DNA from: Brevundimonas poindexterae | GTDB taxonomy: Bacteria > Pseudomonadota > Alphaproteobacteria > Caulobacterales > Caulobacteraceae | Assembly (NCBI RefSeq): GCF_020524625.1 | Contig: NZ_JAIVLL010000002.1 | Location: forward strand, 496,001 to 560,000 | DNA length: 64,000 nt | Reading direction: 5' to 3' | Part shown: positions 52,974 through 62,052 of the stretch, one piece after another | Layout: each line of letters begins with the position of its first letter | Position numbering within the stretch: position 1 is the first letter of the stretch | Position numbers and translations under genes: made by a program | The notes under the pieces: model-generated | What the model was told of the DNA's origin: nothing | The model's input: only the letters and a program-made list of their open reading frames with translations | Databases searched by the model: none

Positions 52974-53528
52974 ATGACGGATACCGACCCTCGCATCACC
53001 CGGCTGGATGACCGGTCGCTGCTGGTTCTGGACGATGACAATGCGCTGAGGACCCGGCTGGGTCGCGCGCTGGAGGCCCGTGGCTTCGAGGTCGCGACCG
53101 CCGCCTCGATCGCCGAGGCCCAGACCGCCATCGCCGCCCGCACCCCCGCCTTCGCCGTGCTGGACATGCGGCTGGAGGACGGCAACGGCCTGAAGATCGT
53201 CGAGGCGATCCGCGAGCGGCGCGAGGATGCCCGCATCATCATGCTGACCGGCTATGGCGCCATCGCCACGGCGGTGGCGGCGGTCAAGGCCGGCGCGGTC
53301 GACTATCTGCAGAAGCCCGCCGATGCTGACGATGTGGTCAAGGCCCTGCTGGCTACCGGCGACGCACCCGAGCCGCCCGACAATCCGATGAGCGCCGACC
53401 GGGTGCGCTGGGAGCATATCCAGCGCGTCTATGAACTGTGCGACCACAATGTCTCGGAGACGGCGCGGCGGCTGGGCATGCACCGGCGGACCCTGCAGCG
53501 CATCCTGGCCAAGCGGGCCCCGCGCTAG
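52974..53528 (+). CDS. regA: Response regulator RegA/PrrA/ActR
   Basis: The 184-residue regulator has a receiver with phospho-Asp in AVLDMRLEDGNG and Thr/Lys in MLTGYGAIATA and DYLQKPAD, and a C-terminal Fis-type HTH (NVSETARRLGMHRRTLQRILAKR). This C-terminus is the hallmark of RegA. It follows regB by 20 bases and controls respiration and redox genes. Confidence 0.95.
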   Translation: MTDTDPRITRLDDRSLLVLDDDNALRTRLGRALEARGFEVATAASIAEAQTAIAARTPAFAVLDMRLEDGNGLKIVEAIRERREDARIIMLTGYGAIATAVAAVKAGAVDYLQKPADADDVVKALLATGDAPEPPDNPMSADRVRWEHIQRVYELCDHNVSETARRLGMHRRTLQRILAKRAPR

Positions 53529-53531
53529 CCC

Positions 53532-53987
53532 TCAGAAGGGCCGGCGAAAGGCCGCCAGTCGGCCAAAGGCGATGGTCAGGGCCTTGCGGCGCGCGGGCGC
53601 CAGCGGCCGGGGACCGGAATCGCGCAGGATGGCCCCGCCGAAGTCGTCGGCGACGATCAGCCCCACCTCGTCCGGCAGGATGTGGTGCGGAAAGCCGGTC
53701 GAGACCGCGAAATAGAACCGGTCACAGAAGGGGGCGTAGTCGCCCCATTTGCGGTCGCAGCGATAGTCCTCGGCGCTCGACTTGACCTCGCAGATGACGA
53801 TCTCGCCGCGCGGCCCCAGCGCCATGACGTCGGCGCGCCGACCGTTGGGCAGGGCCACCTCGGTCAGCGGAGCATGGCCCAGATCGACCATCAGCCGCGC
53901 CACCCCGCGCGTCACCCGGCGGGTAGTCTCGGGGCGGGGGCCTTCGACCGGCGACAGGCTGAGCGTGAGGAGCGGCGTGGCAGACAC
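53532..53987 (-). CDS. mmcB: MmcB family DNA repair protein
   Basis: The roughly 151-residue protein has a PD-(D/E)XK-like core: RADVMALGPRGEIVICEVKSSAEDYRCDRKWGDY gives D, E and K. This is the MmcB domain, linked to the DNA-damage response in Caulobacter. The start is placed at GTG 53987 because an earlier GTG at 54005 lies inside a GTTC-N7-GTTC box. The start is uncertain. Confidence 0.88.
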   Translation of the reverse strand: MSATPLLTLSLSPVEGPRPETTRRVTRGVARLMVDLGHAPLTEVALPNGRRADVMALGPRGEIVICEVKSSAEDYRCDRKWGDYAPFCDRFYFAVSTGFPHHILPDEVGLIVADDFGGAILRDSGPRPLAPARRKALTIAFGRLAAFRRPF

Positions 53988-53998
53988 GCCACCACTAT

Positions 53999-54013
53999 GT
54001 TCCACCTATGTTC
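53999..54013. promoter_or_regulatory. LexA-type SOS box (GTTC-N7-GTTC) ahead of mmcB
   Basis: GTTC at 53999-54002 and at 54010-54013 are separated by seven bases, exactly the alphaproteobacterial LexA box. It stands just ahead of the mmcB start. LexA control of mmcB is known for Caulobacter and is inferred here. Confidence 0.75.
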
Positions 54014-54031
54014 CGCATTCAAGCGCGGCAG

Positions 54032-54562
54032 TTAGCGGCCCGTGTGGACCGTGCGGCTGGTGTTGAAGCCCAGCTGGCCGGCGCGGGCGACCAAGCGGCT
54101 GCGCTCGGCAGCCGAGGGACTGGCGCTGCGGTGCCAGATCCACCAGTTCGACTTGTCCGGCAGCCCCATGATGGCCCAGCTGTAGTCGGGGGCGTGGTCC
54201 CAGACCCAGTAGTTCTGGCCGGCCAGTCCGCCGAAGCTGAGCAGGCCGGTCAGGGTGAAGCGGAATTTGGCGTTGGTGGCCGTGTCGGTCACGCGGGCGT
54301 TGGCGCGCAGGGTTTCGACCTCGCCGTCCGCGCGGCGGGTGCAGGTGACCGTCAGGCCATAGCGCCCGGCGCGTGACTGGGGCGTGAAGTCGATCTGGGC
54401 GCGGCTGCAGTCCTTCTGGACGTTGTTCGGATTGCGGACGACCTCGAACCAGCGGCCGTCGAAGCGGTCGAGGTCGACATTGGTCGCCTGGGCGAAGGCG
54501 GGGGTGGTGAATGCCAGGGCGGCAACCGCGACCGGGGCGGCGAGCATGCGCGACAGGGACAT
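54032..54562 (-). CDS. Lipocalin family protein (Blc-like), secreted
   Basis: The 176-residue protein has a Sec signal (AAPVAVAALAFTTPAFAQ) and the lipocalin start LDRFDGRWFEVVR, then strands with NYWVWDHAPDYSWAIMGLPDKSNWWIWHR. It probably binds a fatty acid or lipid in the periplasm. The ATG is preceded by AAGGAAAG. Confidence 0.92.
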   Translation of the reverse strand: MSLSRMLAAPVAVAALAFTTPAFAQATNVDLDRFDGRWFEVVRNPNNVQKDCSRAQIDFTPQSRAGRYGLTVTCTRRADGEVETLRANARVTDTATNAKFRFTLTGLLSFGGLAGQNYWVWDHAPDYSWAIMGLPDKSNWWIWHRSASPSAAERSRLVARAGQLGFNTSRTVHTGR

Positions 54563-54625
54563 GGATCTTTCCTTCAGCGGCTGAACCGTCCCGGCAGTTA
54601 CGCGCCGAGGGACCGTTCGGTTGCC

Positions 54626-55192
54626 TCAGGACCGGCTGCGCGCCGCCCAGTCGGCCCGGGTCTGGCCCCACAGATCGACGCGGATCTCCTCGAACGGGGC
54701 CGGCAGCCGGGTCGGGCCGCGGTTCACCGACCCCAGCCGTTCGGCCAGCACCTGCGACGGGCGGTTGTCGGGATCGATGGAATGGACCACCTCGTCCCAA
54801 CCGAGAATGTCAAAGGCATAGTCGATGCTCGCGACCGCCGCCTCCATGGCATAGCCCTTGCCCTGGGCGTCGGGATGCAGGCCCCAGCCGACCTCCGGCC
54901 CTGGCCAGCCCTCGGGCTGCCACGGGCCGATGCGGCCCAGCCACTGGCCGGTGTCGCGATCCAGCACCGAGAACATCGACACCCCGGTAAGCGCCCAGGC
55001 GCCGGCCATGGTCATCAGGCCGCGCCAGACGGTGGCGCGCGGCTGGACCCCGCCGATGAAGCGGGCGGCCTCGGGGTCGGCCATCAGTTCGGCCCAGCGG
55101 GGGAAGTCCGACATGGACGTGGGACGCAGGATCAGGCGTTCGGTCTCGATCCACGGGCCGGGGGCGACGTCGGCGGTGTCGGCAAGGGTCAT
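54626..55192 (-). CDS. GNAT family N-acetyltransferase
   Basis: The 188-residue enzyme has the RimJ/RimL outline: ETERLILRPTSMSDFPRWAELM, GWGLHPDAQGKGYAMEAA with the CoA-binding loop, and SIDPDNRPSQVLAERLGS. The substrate is unknown. Its ATG overlaps the ThpR stop by four bases, so it follows thpR in one transcript. Confidence 0.93.
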   Translation of the reverse strand: MTLADTADVAPGPWIETERLILRPTSMSDFPRWAELMADPEAARFIGGVQPRATVWRGLMTMAGAWALTGVSMFSVLDRDTGQWLGRIGPWQPEGWPGPEVGWGLHPDAQGKGYAMEAAVASIDYAFDILGWDEVVHSIDPDNRPSQVLAERLGSVNRGPTRLPAPFEEIRVDLWGQTRADWAARSRS

Positions 55193-55728
55193 AGGGGATA
55201 CTCCTGTTCGAGCCGGTAGGTGCCGCCGTGGGGACCGGTGACGCTGGAATAGAGGCCGAAGTGGTCCAGCCGGAAGGGCGGGGATTGCAGAAGGTTGTGG
55301 CCCTGGACCCAGGCGCCCACCCGGTCGGGCCGGGCGTCGCCCTTGAGATAGGCCAGGGTGACGTGGGGGTGATAGGCGCGGCGCGGCGGATTGAGCCCCG
55401 CCCGGCGACCCGCAGCCTCGCATCGGGCGGCCAGCTGATGAAGGGCGTCATTCTGGGCCACCCCGGCCCAGACGGCATGGGCGCGGTGGCCGTCGCCGAA
55501 GGCCCCGACGCCGGACAGGGACAGGGTCAGCGGCCCCCGCCCGCCTGCACGGGACAGCTCGCCGTCCAGATCGTCGGCCTGTTGCCGGGTGACCTCGCCG
55601 TAGAAGCTGAGGGTGATGTGGAGCGCCTCCACCGGGCGCCAGGCGGCACCGGGCAGGCCCGTCTGACGCCGGGTCAGGGTTTCGGCGATGTCGGGCGGCA
55701 GGGCCAAGGCGGTGAACAGGCGCAACAT
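55189..55728 (-). CDS. thpR: RNA 2',3'-cyclic phosphodiesterase (ThpR/LigT)
   Basis: The 179-residue enzyme has the two HxT motifs HITLSF (about residue 38) and HVTLAY (about 124) typical of 2H phosphodiesterases. It starts MLRLFTALALPPDIAE, as in the family. ATG 55728 is chosen over an extension beginning MPSTQGKPG. Confidence 0.92.
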   Translation of the reverse strand: MLRLFTALALPPDIAETLTRRQTGLPGAAWRPVEALHITLSFYGEVTRQQADDLDGELSRAGGRGPLTLSLSGVGAFGDGHRAHAVWAGVAQNDALHQLAARCEAAGRRAGLNPPRRAYHPHVTLAYLKGDARPDRVGAWVQGHNLLQSPPFRLDHFGLYSSVTGPHGGTYRLEQEYPL

Positions 55729-55856
55729 GCGACCCTTGGTAGCGGGCCGGATGCGGCCCTCCAAGCCCGGTTTCCCTTGCGTGGAGGGCATGCGCTGACG
55801 ATATTCAGTCCCAAGGCGGCGATCAGCCGCAGACCATCAGCGGGAGAGACGCGCGA

Positions 55857-56600
55857 ATGAATGAATTCCGGAATCCGGCACGCCCCCTGCCGCAATCCGC
55901 CGACATGGCGGTGGACGCAGGCCTGCGTGCCTTCATGCTCGGGGTCTATAACAAGCTCGCCCTCGGGCTCGTGGTGGCCGGGGTGCTGGCCTATGTGACC
56001 GGCAACGTCCCGGCTGTCGGGCAGTATCTGTTCGGTGTCGGTCCCGACGGCCGCGTCGGCCTGACCCTGCTGGGCATGATCGTCCAGTTCTCGCCGCTGG
56101 TGCTGCTGTTCGGCTCGATGTTCTTCATGAAGAACCCGACGGCGGGCGGGGTGAACCTGCTGTACTGGGCCGTGGTCTCGACCATCGGCGCGGGCATGGG
56201 CGTGCTGTTCTTCATCTACACCGACAGCTCCATCGCCTCGACCTTCTTCGTTACGGCCGCCGCCTTCGGTGCGCTGAGCCTGTTCGGCTATACGACCAAG
56301 AAGGACCTGTCGGGTCTGGGCACCTTCCTGATCATGGGCGTCATCGGTCTGGTGATCGCCATGGTGGTCAACATGTTCTTGGGCAACGGCATGCTGTCGC
56401 TGATCATCAGCGTGGCCGGCGTGCTGATCTTCTCGGGTCTGATCGCCTATGACACCCAGCGCCTGAAGATGACCTACTATGCGCTGGGCGGGAACCAGGC
56501 GGCGATGGGCGTGGCCACGGGCTTTGGCGCGCTGAGCCTGTTTATCAACTTCGTGAACCTGTTCCAGTTCCTGCTGGCCCTGATGGGCGGCCGCGAATAG
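55857..56600 (+). CDS. Bax inhibitor-1/YccA family membrane protein
   Basis: The 247-residue protein has seven hydrophobic segments and the family end IAYDTQRLKMTYY and GALSLFINFVNLFQFLLALMGGRE. It may regulate membrane protease activity or ion leak. It is followed by a terminator at 56630-56657. Confidence 0.94.
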   Translation: MNEFRNPARPLPQSADMAVDAGLRAFMLGVYNKLALGLVVAGVLAYVTGNVPAVGQYLFGVGPDGRVGLTLLGMIVQFSPLVLLFGSMFFMKNPTAGGVNLLYWAVVSTIGAGMGVLFFIYTDSSIASTFFVTAAAFGALSLFGYTTKKDLSGLGTFLIMGVIGLVIAMVVNMFLGNGMLSLIISVAGVLIFSGLIAYDTQRLKMTYYALGGNQAAMGVATGFGALSLFINFVNLFQFLLALMGGRE

Positions 56601-56629
56601 GGGGCCCCCCACGGACACCCGAAATCAAG

Positions 56630-56657
56630 GGCCCCGGTGGAAACGCCGGGGCCTTTT
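56630..56657 (+). terminator. Intrinsic terminator after the Bax inhibitor-1-like gene
   Basis: GGCCCCGG pairs with CCGGGGCC across an eight-base loop, followed by TTTT. Confidence 0.85.
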
Positions 56658-56678
56658 CATTGGTCCGTTTCCTGGGGG

Positions 56679-57023
56679 TCAGTCGATCACCTGGAAGCGC
56701 CGGGCGTCGAAGACGCGCAGCACCTGGGCCAGGTCGCGGCCACGCTTGAGCACCTGCCCGCCCTGACCGATGACGGCCCACTGGCCCTGGCGGGTCTGGA
56801 GCGCCGGACGCTTCTCGATCCGGTAGAGCGGGGCGTCGCCCGAGCGGGCATAGACGGCGAACTCGGCCACATCGGCCCCGCCCGTCATGCTGTAGTCGCG
56901 CCAGTCCCCGGCCGCGACCAGCCGACCATAGACCCGGAGCAGCTGGTCCAGCTCGCGACGCTCGAAGAAGACGGGACCGCGCCCCGCCGGGGCCGTCGAA
57001 GGATCGTGGGAGGCGCCGCTCAT
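56679..57023 (-). CDS. DUF2794 family protein
   Basis: The 114-residue protein matches DUF2794: VFFERRELDQLLRVYGRLVAAGDWRDYSM and FAVYARSGDAPLYRIEKRPALQ. The family is restricted to alphaproteobacteria and of unknown function. ATG 57023 gives MSGASHDPST. The 436 bases between this gene and the HtrA gene are a C-rich low-complexity stretch with no supported feature. Confidence 0.9.
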   Translation of the reverse strand: MSGASHDPSTAPAGRGPVFFERRELDQLLRVYGRLVAAGDWRDYSMTGGADVAEFAVYARSGDAPLYRIEKRPALQTRQGQWAVIGQGGQVLKRGRDLAQVLRVFDARRFQVID

Positions 57024-57459
57024 ACCCTGAAACCTAGTATGCGATCCGCGAAAGGCCAGAGGCCGCTCCGAAGGGCGCACAGCGCCGACGCGACCCGAAA
57101 ACCATGACTATCGGAAAAAATGCAGGGGCCACGAAAACGCCCCCATTTGGTCCTTCGCGCGCCCCCTTGCAGAGAGACAAGGACACATCGGCCCGCTGGA
57201 GCCCGGAGCGATCCTGGATCCTGAACAGCCCCCCCAGCCCCCCGGGTTCCTCCCCCCAAGGGTTTCAGTGGGCCGACGCTTCCTCCAAGCGAGCATCGCC
57301 CGTTCCGGCCATCCCCCCCTCCCCCCCGGCCGGAGCGGGCGTTTGCGTTGGCGGGGACCGGGCAACCGGTCCCCGTCAGCCTCCTCTCCCAGAGCAAGGC
57401 AAGGCACGCCGCCCGGGCCGCATCCGGCCCGGCGCACACGCGCATCAGGCTAGCTGCGG

Positions 57460-58803
57460 TCAGGGATTGAGCGTCAGGGTCACGGTTTCGGACCCGCGCG
57501 ACACCACCAGACGGATCGCCCGACCGTTCGAGTCGAGCGCGCTGGACAGCCCCTGCAGGCTGGAGACGTTCCGGCCATTGACCGACACGACCAGATCGCC
57601 GGCCACCAGACCGGCCGCGGCGGCCGGGGTGCCGCCCTCGACCGCCTCGACCACAATGCGATGATCCTGACCGCCGCGCTCGCCGCTGCGGGCCTCGCGG
57701 AAGCCGGCGCCGTGCGCGACCAGGGCATCGCGGCCCAGGGCGATGCGACCGGGCTCGGCCATCTCGACCACGACCGTGGTCTGGCGCTCGAAGCCATCGC
57801 GGAGGTAGGCGACGTCCAGCCGGCTGCCGGGAGCCGCCACGCCGACGGTCGCCAGCACGGACCCGGCATTGGCGACCGGGCGCGACTGGATACGGATGAT
57901 CACATCATCGGGCTGCAGACCCGCCGCCTCGGCCGGAGAGCCGGGCGCGACGTCCCGGACTACGGCGCCGCGCACGATATTCAGACCCAGGTCGCGCGCG
58001 GTGGCCGCATTCAGCGAGCTGAGCAGGGCGCCGGTGCCGCCGCGGCGGACCTCGCCCGTCTCGCGGATCTGGCCGACCACATACATCATGATGCGGGTGG
58101 GCACGGCGAAGGCGATGCCGTCATTGCCACCGCCGCCGCCCGACAGGATGGAGGTGTTGATCCCGATCAGCCGGCCCCGGCTGTCGAGCAGGGGACCGCC
58201 GGAATTGCCCGAATTCACCGCGGCATCCGTCTGGATATAGTCCTCGACCGCATCGCCGAGGCCCGAGCGGTTCAGACCCGAGATGACGCCCATGGTCAGG
58301 GTCTGGTCCAGCCCCAGCGGATAGCCGACGGCAAAGGCCAGGTCGCCGGTGCGCAGGGTGTCGGAATCGGCGATCTCGACCTGGGACAGGCCCGTGCCCT
58401 GGATGCGCAGGACGGCGATGTCGGTGGCCTTGTCGGTGCCGATCAGCACGGCGTCGAACAGGCGACCGTCAGCGAGGTCGACCGTATACTTCGAGCCGCC
58501 CTCGATCACGTGGTTGTTGGTGATGATGATGCCTTCGGCCGCGTCGATGATGACGCCCGAGCCGGTGGCGAAGGGCTGGGCCTCGGTGTCCTCGGAGCGG
58601 GGGCCGCGTGACTGGCCGAGGGTGGTGACCTGGACCACCGCAGGCAGGGTACGCTCCAGCCCGGCGGCAAAGGTGAAGACGCCGCGCGCCTCGTCATACG
58701 GAAGGGGGCCGGCCTGGGCGTTGGCCATCCCGGCCGGGATCACACCCAGGCTGAGGGCCACCACGGCCGCGGCCGACATCTTCAGCAGGACAGACCGACG
58801 CAT
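57460..58803 (-). CDS. HtrA/DegP-type serine protease with two PDZ domains
   Basis: The 447-residue periplasmic protease has a signal (AAAVVALSLGVIPAGMANAQ) and a His-Asp-Ser triad: ITNNHVIEG (about residue 98), ATDIAVLRI (128), AAVNSGNSGGPLLDS (199). Two PDZ domains follow (about 245-330 and 350-440). ATG 58803 has AAGGGG ahead. It lies downstream of the kinase (31 bases) and regulator, on the same strand, so the three probably form an operon. Confidence 0.95.
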   Translation of the reverse strand: MRRSVLLKMSAAAVVALSLGVIPAGMANAQAGPLPYDEARGVFTFAAGLERTLPAVVQVTTLGQSRGPRSEDTEAQPFATGSGVIIDAAEGIIITNNHVIEGGSKYTVDLADGRLFDAVLIGTDKATDIAVLRIQGTGLSQVEIADSDTLRTGDLAFAVGYPLGLDQTLTMGVISGLNRSGLGDAVEDYIQTDAAVNSGNSGGPLLDSRGRLIGINTSILSGGGGGNDGIAFAVPTRIMMYVVGQIRETGEVRRGGTGALLSSLNAATARDLGLNIVRGAVVRDVAPGSPAEAAGLQPDDVIIRIQSRPVANAGSVLATVGVAAPGSRLDVAYLRDGFERQTTVVVEMAEPGRIALGRDALVAHGAGFREARSGERGGQDHRIVVEAVEGGTPAAAAGLVAGDLVVSVNGRNVSSLQGLSSALDSNGRAIRLVVSRGSETVTLTLNP

Positions 58804-58834
58804 CGCATTCCCCTTATCCATTCCTGACCGAGTC

Positions 58835-60283
58835 TTAGCGCGAGAAACGCGCCGTGACGATGGCCCCCGGCGCAGCGTCATCGATTGTCAGGGTTCCGCC
58901 GTGGCGCCGCACCACCGCCCGCACGAACGGCAGGCCCATGCCGTGGCTCTCGACCTCGGGCCGGCTGGTCGTGTCGTCGGCATCGACGGCGCCCCGGGCC
59001 CGGGCGGGATCCATGCCGGGGCCCTGATCGGCGATGGTGAAGGCGACCCCCGTGTCGATCGGGCGGGTCGACACGGTGACCGTGCCGCCGTCGGGCGAGA
59101 ACTTGATCGCATTGTCGACCAGATTGGTCAGGGCGCGCTGCAACAGGGAGCGCACGCCCAGCAGGGCGGCCGGCTCGACGTCGGCCACCAGCCGGATGTC
59201 GCGGGCCTCGGCGAGCGGCTCATAGAGCTCGACCGTGGCCCGGACGAGGTCGTCGAGCTGGACCGTCTCGAACACCCAGGCCGAGCCGTCGCGGAGCGCC
59301 AGGGTCTCGTTCATGGCGCGGGTCAGCTGGCGCAGGTCGTCGCCGGCCAGCCGGGCAAGGCGGGTGCGCTCACCGGGGGTGTCGGCCTCTTCCAGCCGCT
59401 CGAGCCGGGCGGTGGCGCGGGCCAGCGGCGTACGGAAGTCGTGGGCCAGCTGGTCCGAGGAGTCACGCAGCCAGCCCAGCAGCTCCTCCAGCCGGTCGAG
59501 GGTGCGGTTGACCCGCAGGCTGAGGGGACGAAGTTCCGGCGCGATGTCATCGACCGGCGGGCGGCGCGAGAAATCGCCCATGGCGGCGCGGTCCAGCGAA
59601 GCACTGACCTCGGCCAGCGCCTGCCCCAGCCGCCGACGGGCAAAGACGGCGGCAGTCAGCCCCGAAATCAGGATCAGCAGGCCGCTGAGACCGACGATCA
59701 GGGCGGCCCGGCCCCAGGCCTCGCCCGCGCGGTCCACCACCCGCCCGACGATGATGCTGAGCGCGCCCGTCTGGCGCTTGACCACCACCACCTCGACGTC
59801 ACGGCCCGGGCAGAGGGTGCCCGACGGCAGGCGGACCGCATAGACGTCGTCGCCGAGGCCCGGGAGGCGGCGGGCCTTCGCTTCTTCCAGTTCGGCCAGA
59901 CCGGCGGGCTTGCCGGTCGGAGCACGGATGAAACGGACCCCGGCCCCGCCGCGGCCGGTGCGGCAGACCTCTTCGAGCGTGGCGTCGTTGCGGTTGGGAC
60001 CCGACTGGAAGGCCGTCAGCCAGGCCGAAAAATAGGCAGCGTCAGCCTCGGTCACCTGATCGGCGCCGAGGTAGGCCTGGACGCCCAGCTTGTCGACCAT
60101 GGCGGCATAGTCGGCCAGCGCCGAGAGGGCGGCCTTCTGGCGCTGGTCGGCGCGGACGGCCTGCCCGGTGATGACCACTGAGCCGGACAGGGCCAGCGCC
60201 GCCAGCACGGCGACGGCGACCGACAGCTGGGCCGTCGTGCGTCGCGACAGCCAGCCGCGCAGGAGGCCTGTCGGGCCCGTCAC
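58835..60283 (-). CDS. Sensor histidine kinase
   Basis: The 482-residue kinase has two membrane helices (about 20-41 and 193-215), a periplasmic domain of about 150 residues with Cys in EEVCRTGRGG and GTLCPGRD, HAMP, an H-box LAHDFRTPLARATAR, and N and G boxes (NLVDNAIKFS, IADQGPGMDP, GMGLPFVRAV). The H-box has HDFRTPL. The GTG at 60283 starts seven bases after the regulator stop. Confidence 0.93.
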   Translation of the reverse strand: MTGPTGLLRGWLSRRTTAQLSVAVAVLAALALSGSVVITGQAVRADQRQKAALSALADYAAMVDKLGVQAYLGADQVTEADAAYFSAWLTAFQSGPNRNDATLEEVCRTGRGGAGVRFIRAPTGKPAGLAELEEAKARRLPGLGDDVYAVRLPSGTLCPGRDVEVVVVKRQTGALSIIVGRVVDRAGEAWGRAALIVGLSGLLILISGLTAAVFARRRLGQALAEVSASLDRAAMGDFSRRPPVDDIAPELRPLSLRVNRTLDRLEELLGWLRDSSDQLAHDFRTPLARATARLERLEEADTPGERTRLARLAGDDLRQLTRAMNETLALRDGSAWVFETVQLDDLVRATVELYEPLAEARDIRLVADVEPAALLGVRSLLQRALTNLVDNAIKFSPDGGTVTVSTRPIDTGVAFTIADQGPGMDPARARGAVDADDTTSRPEVESHGMGLPFVRAVVRRHGGTLTIDDAAPGAIVTARFSR

Positions 60284-60290
60284 CCGGGCC

Positions 60291-61100
60291 TCAGCCGACG
60301 CCGTCGAGGTCCCGGAACACCAGACTCTGGCTCCGGGCCGAGACGATCAGCGGATGCATGGCCTCGGGCACCTCGGGGCACTGGTCCTTGAGCCGGCGGC
60401 GCAGGGCGCTGATCCGGGCGTCGATGATGTTGACGAAATTGTCGGGCAGAAAATTCCACTCCACCCAGCATTTGTCCCACAGCATGGTCTTGGTCACCGG
60501 CTGGCCGCGCGCGGTCATCAGCTCACAGACAATGGCGAATTCGAGCGGGGACAGGTCGATGGCGCGCTGGCTGCCGTCGGCGGCCCGGATCTGCAGGGTG
60601 CGGGCGCCGGGCGACAGGGTGAAGGGGCCATTGGTCACATCGCCGCCGTTCGCCTTCGAGCGGCGGCCCGAGCGGCGCAACTGGGCCGCGATCCGCGCCA
60701 GCAGTTCCTCGTCGCCCACGGGCTTGGCCAGATAGTCATCCGCTCCGCCCAGCAAGCCCTCGACCTTCTGCCGCTCGGCGCCGAGCGCGGTCAGCATCAG
60801 GGCCGGAGAGTCTGCCGAGGGCCCCGATCCCGCGCGGATGCGCTTTAAGGTCTCCAGCCCGTCCAACCCGGCCGTCAGGCGATCGAGGATCAGCACATCA
60901 TAGGGGGTGTCGGCCACGGCCTCGATCGCGGCCTCGCCCGACTCGACCCGGTCCACCCGGGCAAAGCCGGCGCGCGTCAGCCGGCTGGCAACATGTTCGG
61001 ACAGGGCCGGTTCGTCCTCGAGCAACAGGGCGGTCAGGCCGGCGAACTGGTCGCGGAGGGCCGCAAAGGCGTCCGTTTCGTCAGTGATCGGGTCTGTCAT
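60291..61100 (-). CDS. Response regulator with winged-helix output (OmpR family)
   Basis: The 269-residue regulator has the receiver (ALLLEDEPALSEH, LILDRLTAGLDG, ALMLTALGAERQ, DDYLAKPVGDEE) and a winged-helix C-terminus (LSPLEFAIVCELMTARGQPVT, NIIDARISALRRRLKD). ATG 61100 follows GGGGGAGG four bases ahead. It heads the operon with the kinase and HtrA. Confidence 0.93.
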   Translation of the reverse strand: MTDPITDETDAFAALRDQFAGLTALLLEDEPALSEHVASRLTRAGFARVDRVESGEAAIEAVADTPYDVLILDRLTAGLDGLETLKRIRAGSGPSADSPALMLTALGAERQKVEGLLGGADDYLAKPVGDEELLARIAAQLRRSGRRSKANGGDVTNGPFTLSPGARTLQIRAADGSQRAIDLSPLEFAIVCELMTARGQPVTKTMLWDKCWVEWNFLPDNFVNIIDARISALRRRLKDQCPEVPEAMHPLIVSARSQSLVFRDLDGVG

Positions 61101-61248
61101 CTGGCCTCCCCCACGCCCGGCAAGGATAGAGCGCAGACCGGGATTGGCAACGCTTGCACGACCGGCCGGTGCAACCATGGCCGCAGGGCAACGTATGTAA
61201 GGCATGCCGGCGCGCCGGGGCGCTGACGTTTTCTGATGAGGCCTGTCC

Positions 61249-62052
61249 ATGAAGCTCCACCCCATGCTGCCTGTTACGCTCGGTGCCCTGCTGGTTGCGG
61301 CCTGCGGCACGCCCGGCGCGGCCCCGTCCGGCCTGCTGAGCAATTATGACGGGCTGGTCGAGCGGGACGACATGGTGCGCGCCTCGGTCCGGCAGCGCCG
61401 GGATGACGACCGGGCGGCGACGGTCGAGCGCCTGTTCCTTGAGCCCGCTGTGCTGGCCGACGGCGCTGGCGAGGGGCTGACGGAGGCCGAGATCGCGCTG
61501 GTCCTGCGCGAGGTCGACCGGCAGGTCTGCTACGAGCTGAGCGAACGCTTCACCGTGATCCCGGGGCCCGAGGCCGGTGCCGGGCGGGTGCGGGCCGTGG
61601 TCAGCCGCATCGGGCCGACGGGGCGTGCGGCGTCGGCGGTGTCGGCGGCCAGCGGCTTCTTCATTCCCGGGCCGATCGGCGTGCGGGTGCCCGGCACCCT
61701 GGGCGGGCTGTCGGCCGAGGCCGAACTGCTGGCCGGCAACGACCAGGGCCAGGTGGCGGTCATCCTGTGGTCGCGAAATGCCCAGGCCATCGGCACGGAC
61801 AACCCGTCGCTGTCGCGGGTCGGCGACGCCGTGCAACTGGCCGAACCGTTCGGCGACGCCGTGGGCGATGCCTTTGCCCCGCCCGAGCGGGAGGTCCGGG
61901 CCATCGCCGACCCGGACCCCTGTGCCCGCTTTGGCCCGCGCATCCGGCCCGAGGGCTTTGCCGCGAGGCTGGTCACCGGCCTCTATTCGCCCGAACTGAG
62001 CGGGGCGGCGGCCGAAGAGACCGAAGAGTCAGACGGGTCCGAAGAACCCTAG
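61249..62052 (+). CDS. DUF3313-like lipoprotein
   Basis: The 267-residue protein has a lipoprotein signal ending LLVAAC, then a long domain ([38 protein letters not shown]). It resembles DUF3313 outer-membrane lipoproteins. It is divergent from the regulator operon and its stop shares CTAG with the gcdH stop. Confidence 0.82.
   Translation: MKLHPMLPVTLGALLVAACGTPGAAPSGLLSNYDGLVERDDMVRASVRQRRDDDRAATVERLFLEPAVLADGAGEGLTEAEIALVLREVDRQVCYELSERFTVIPGPEAGAGRVRAVVSRIGPTGRAASAVSAASGFFIPGPIGVRVPGTLGGLSAEAELLAGNDQGQVAVILWSRNAQAIGTDNPSLSRVGDAVQLAEPFGDAVGDAFAPPEREVRAIADPDPCARFGPRIRPEGFAARLVTGLYSPELSGAAAEETEESDGSEEP

Noticed and set aside
57024..57459. Coding region in the C-rich gap between DUF2794 and the HtrA gene
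   Set aside because: Frames on both strands are low-complexity Pro/Arg/Gly without ribosome sites or motifs.
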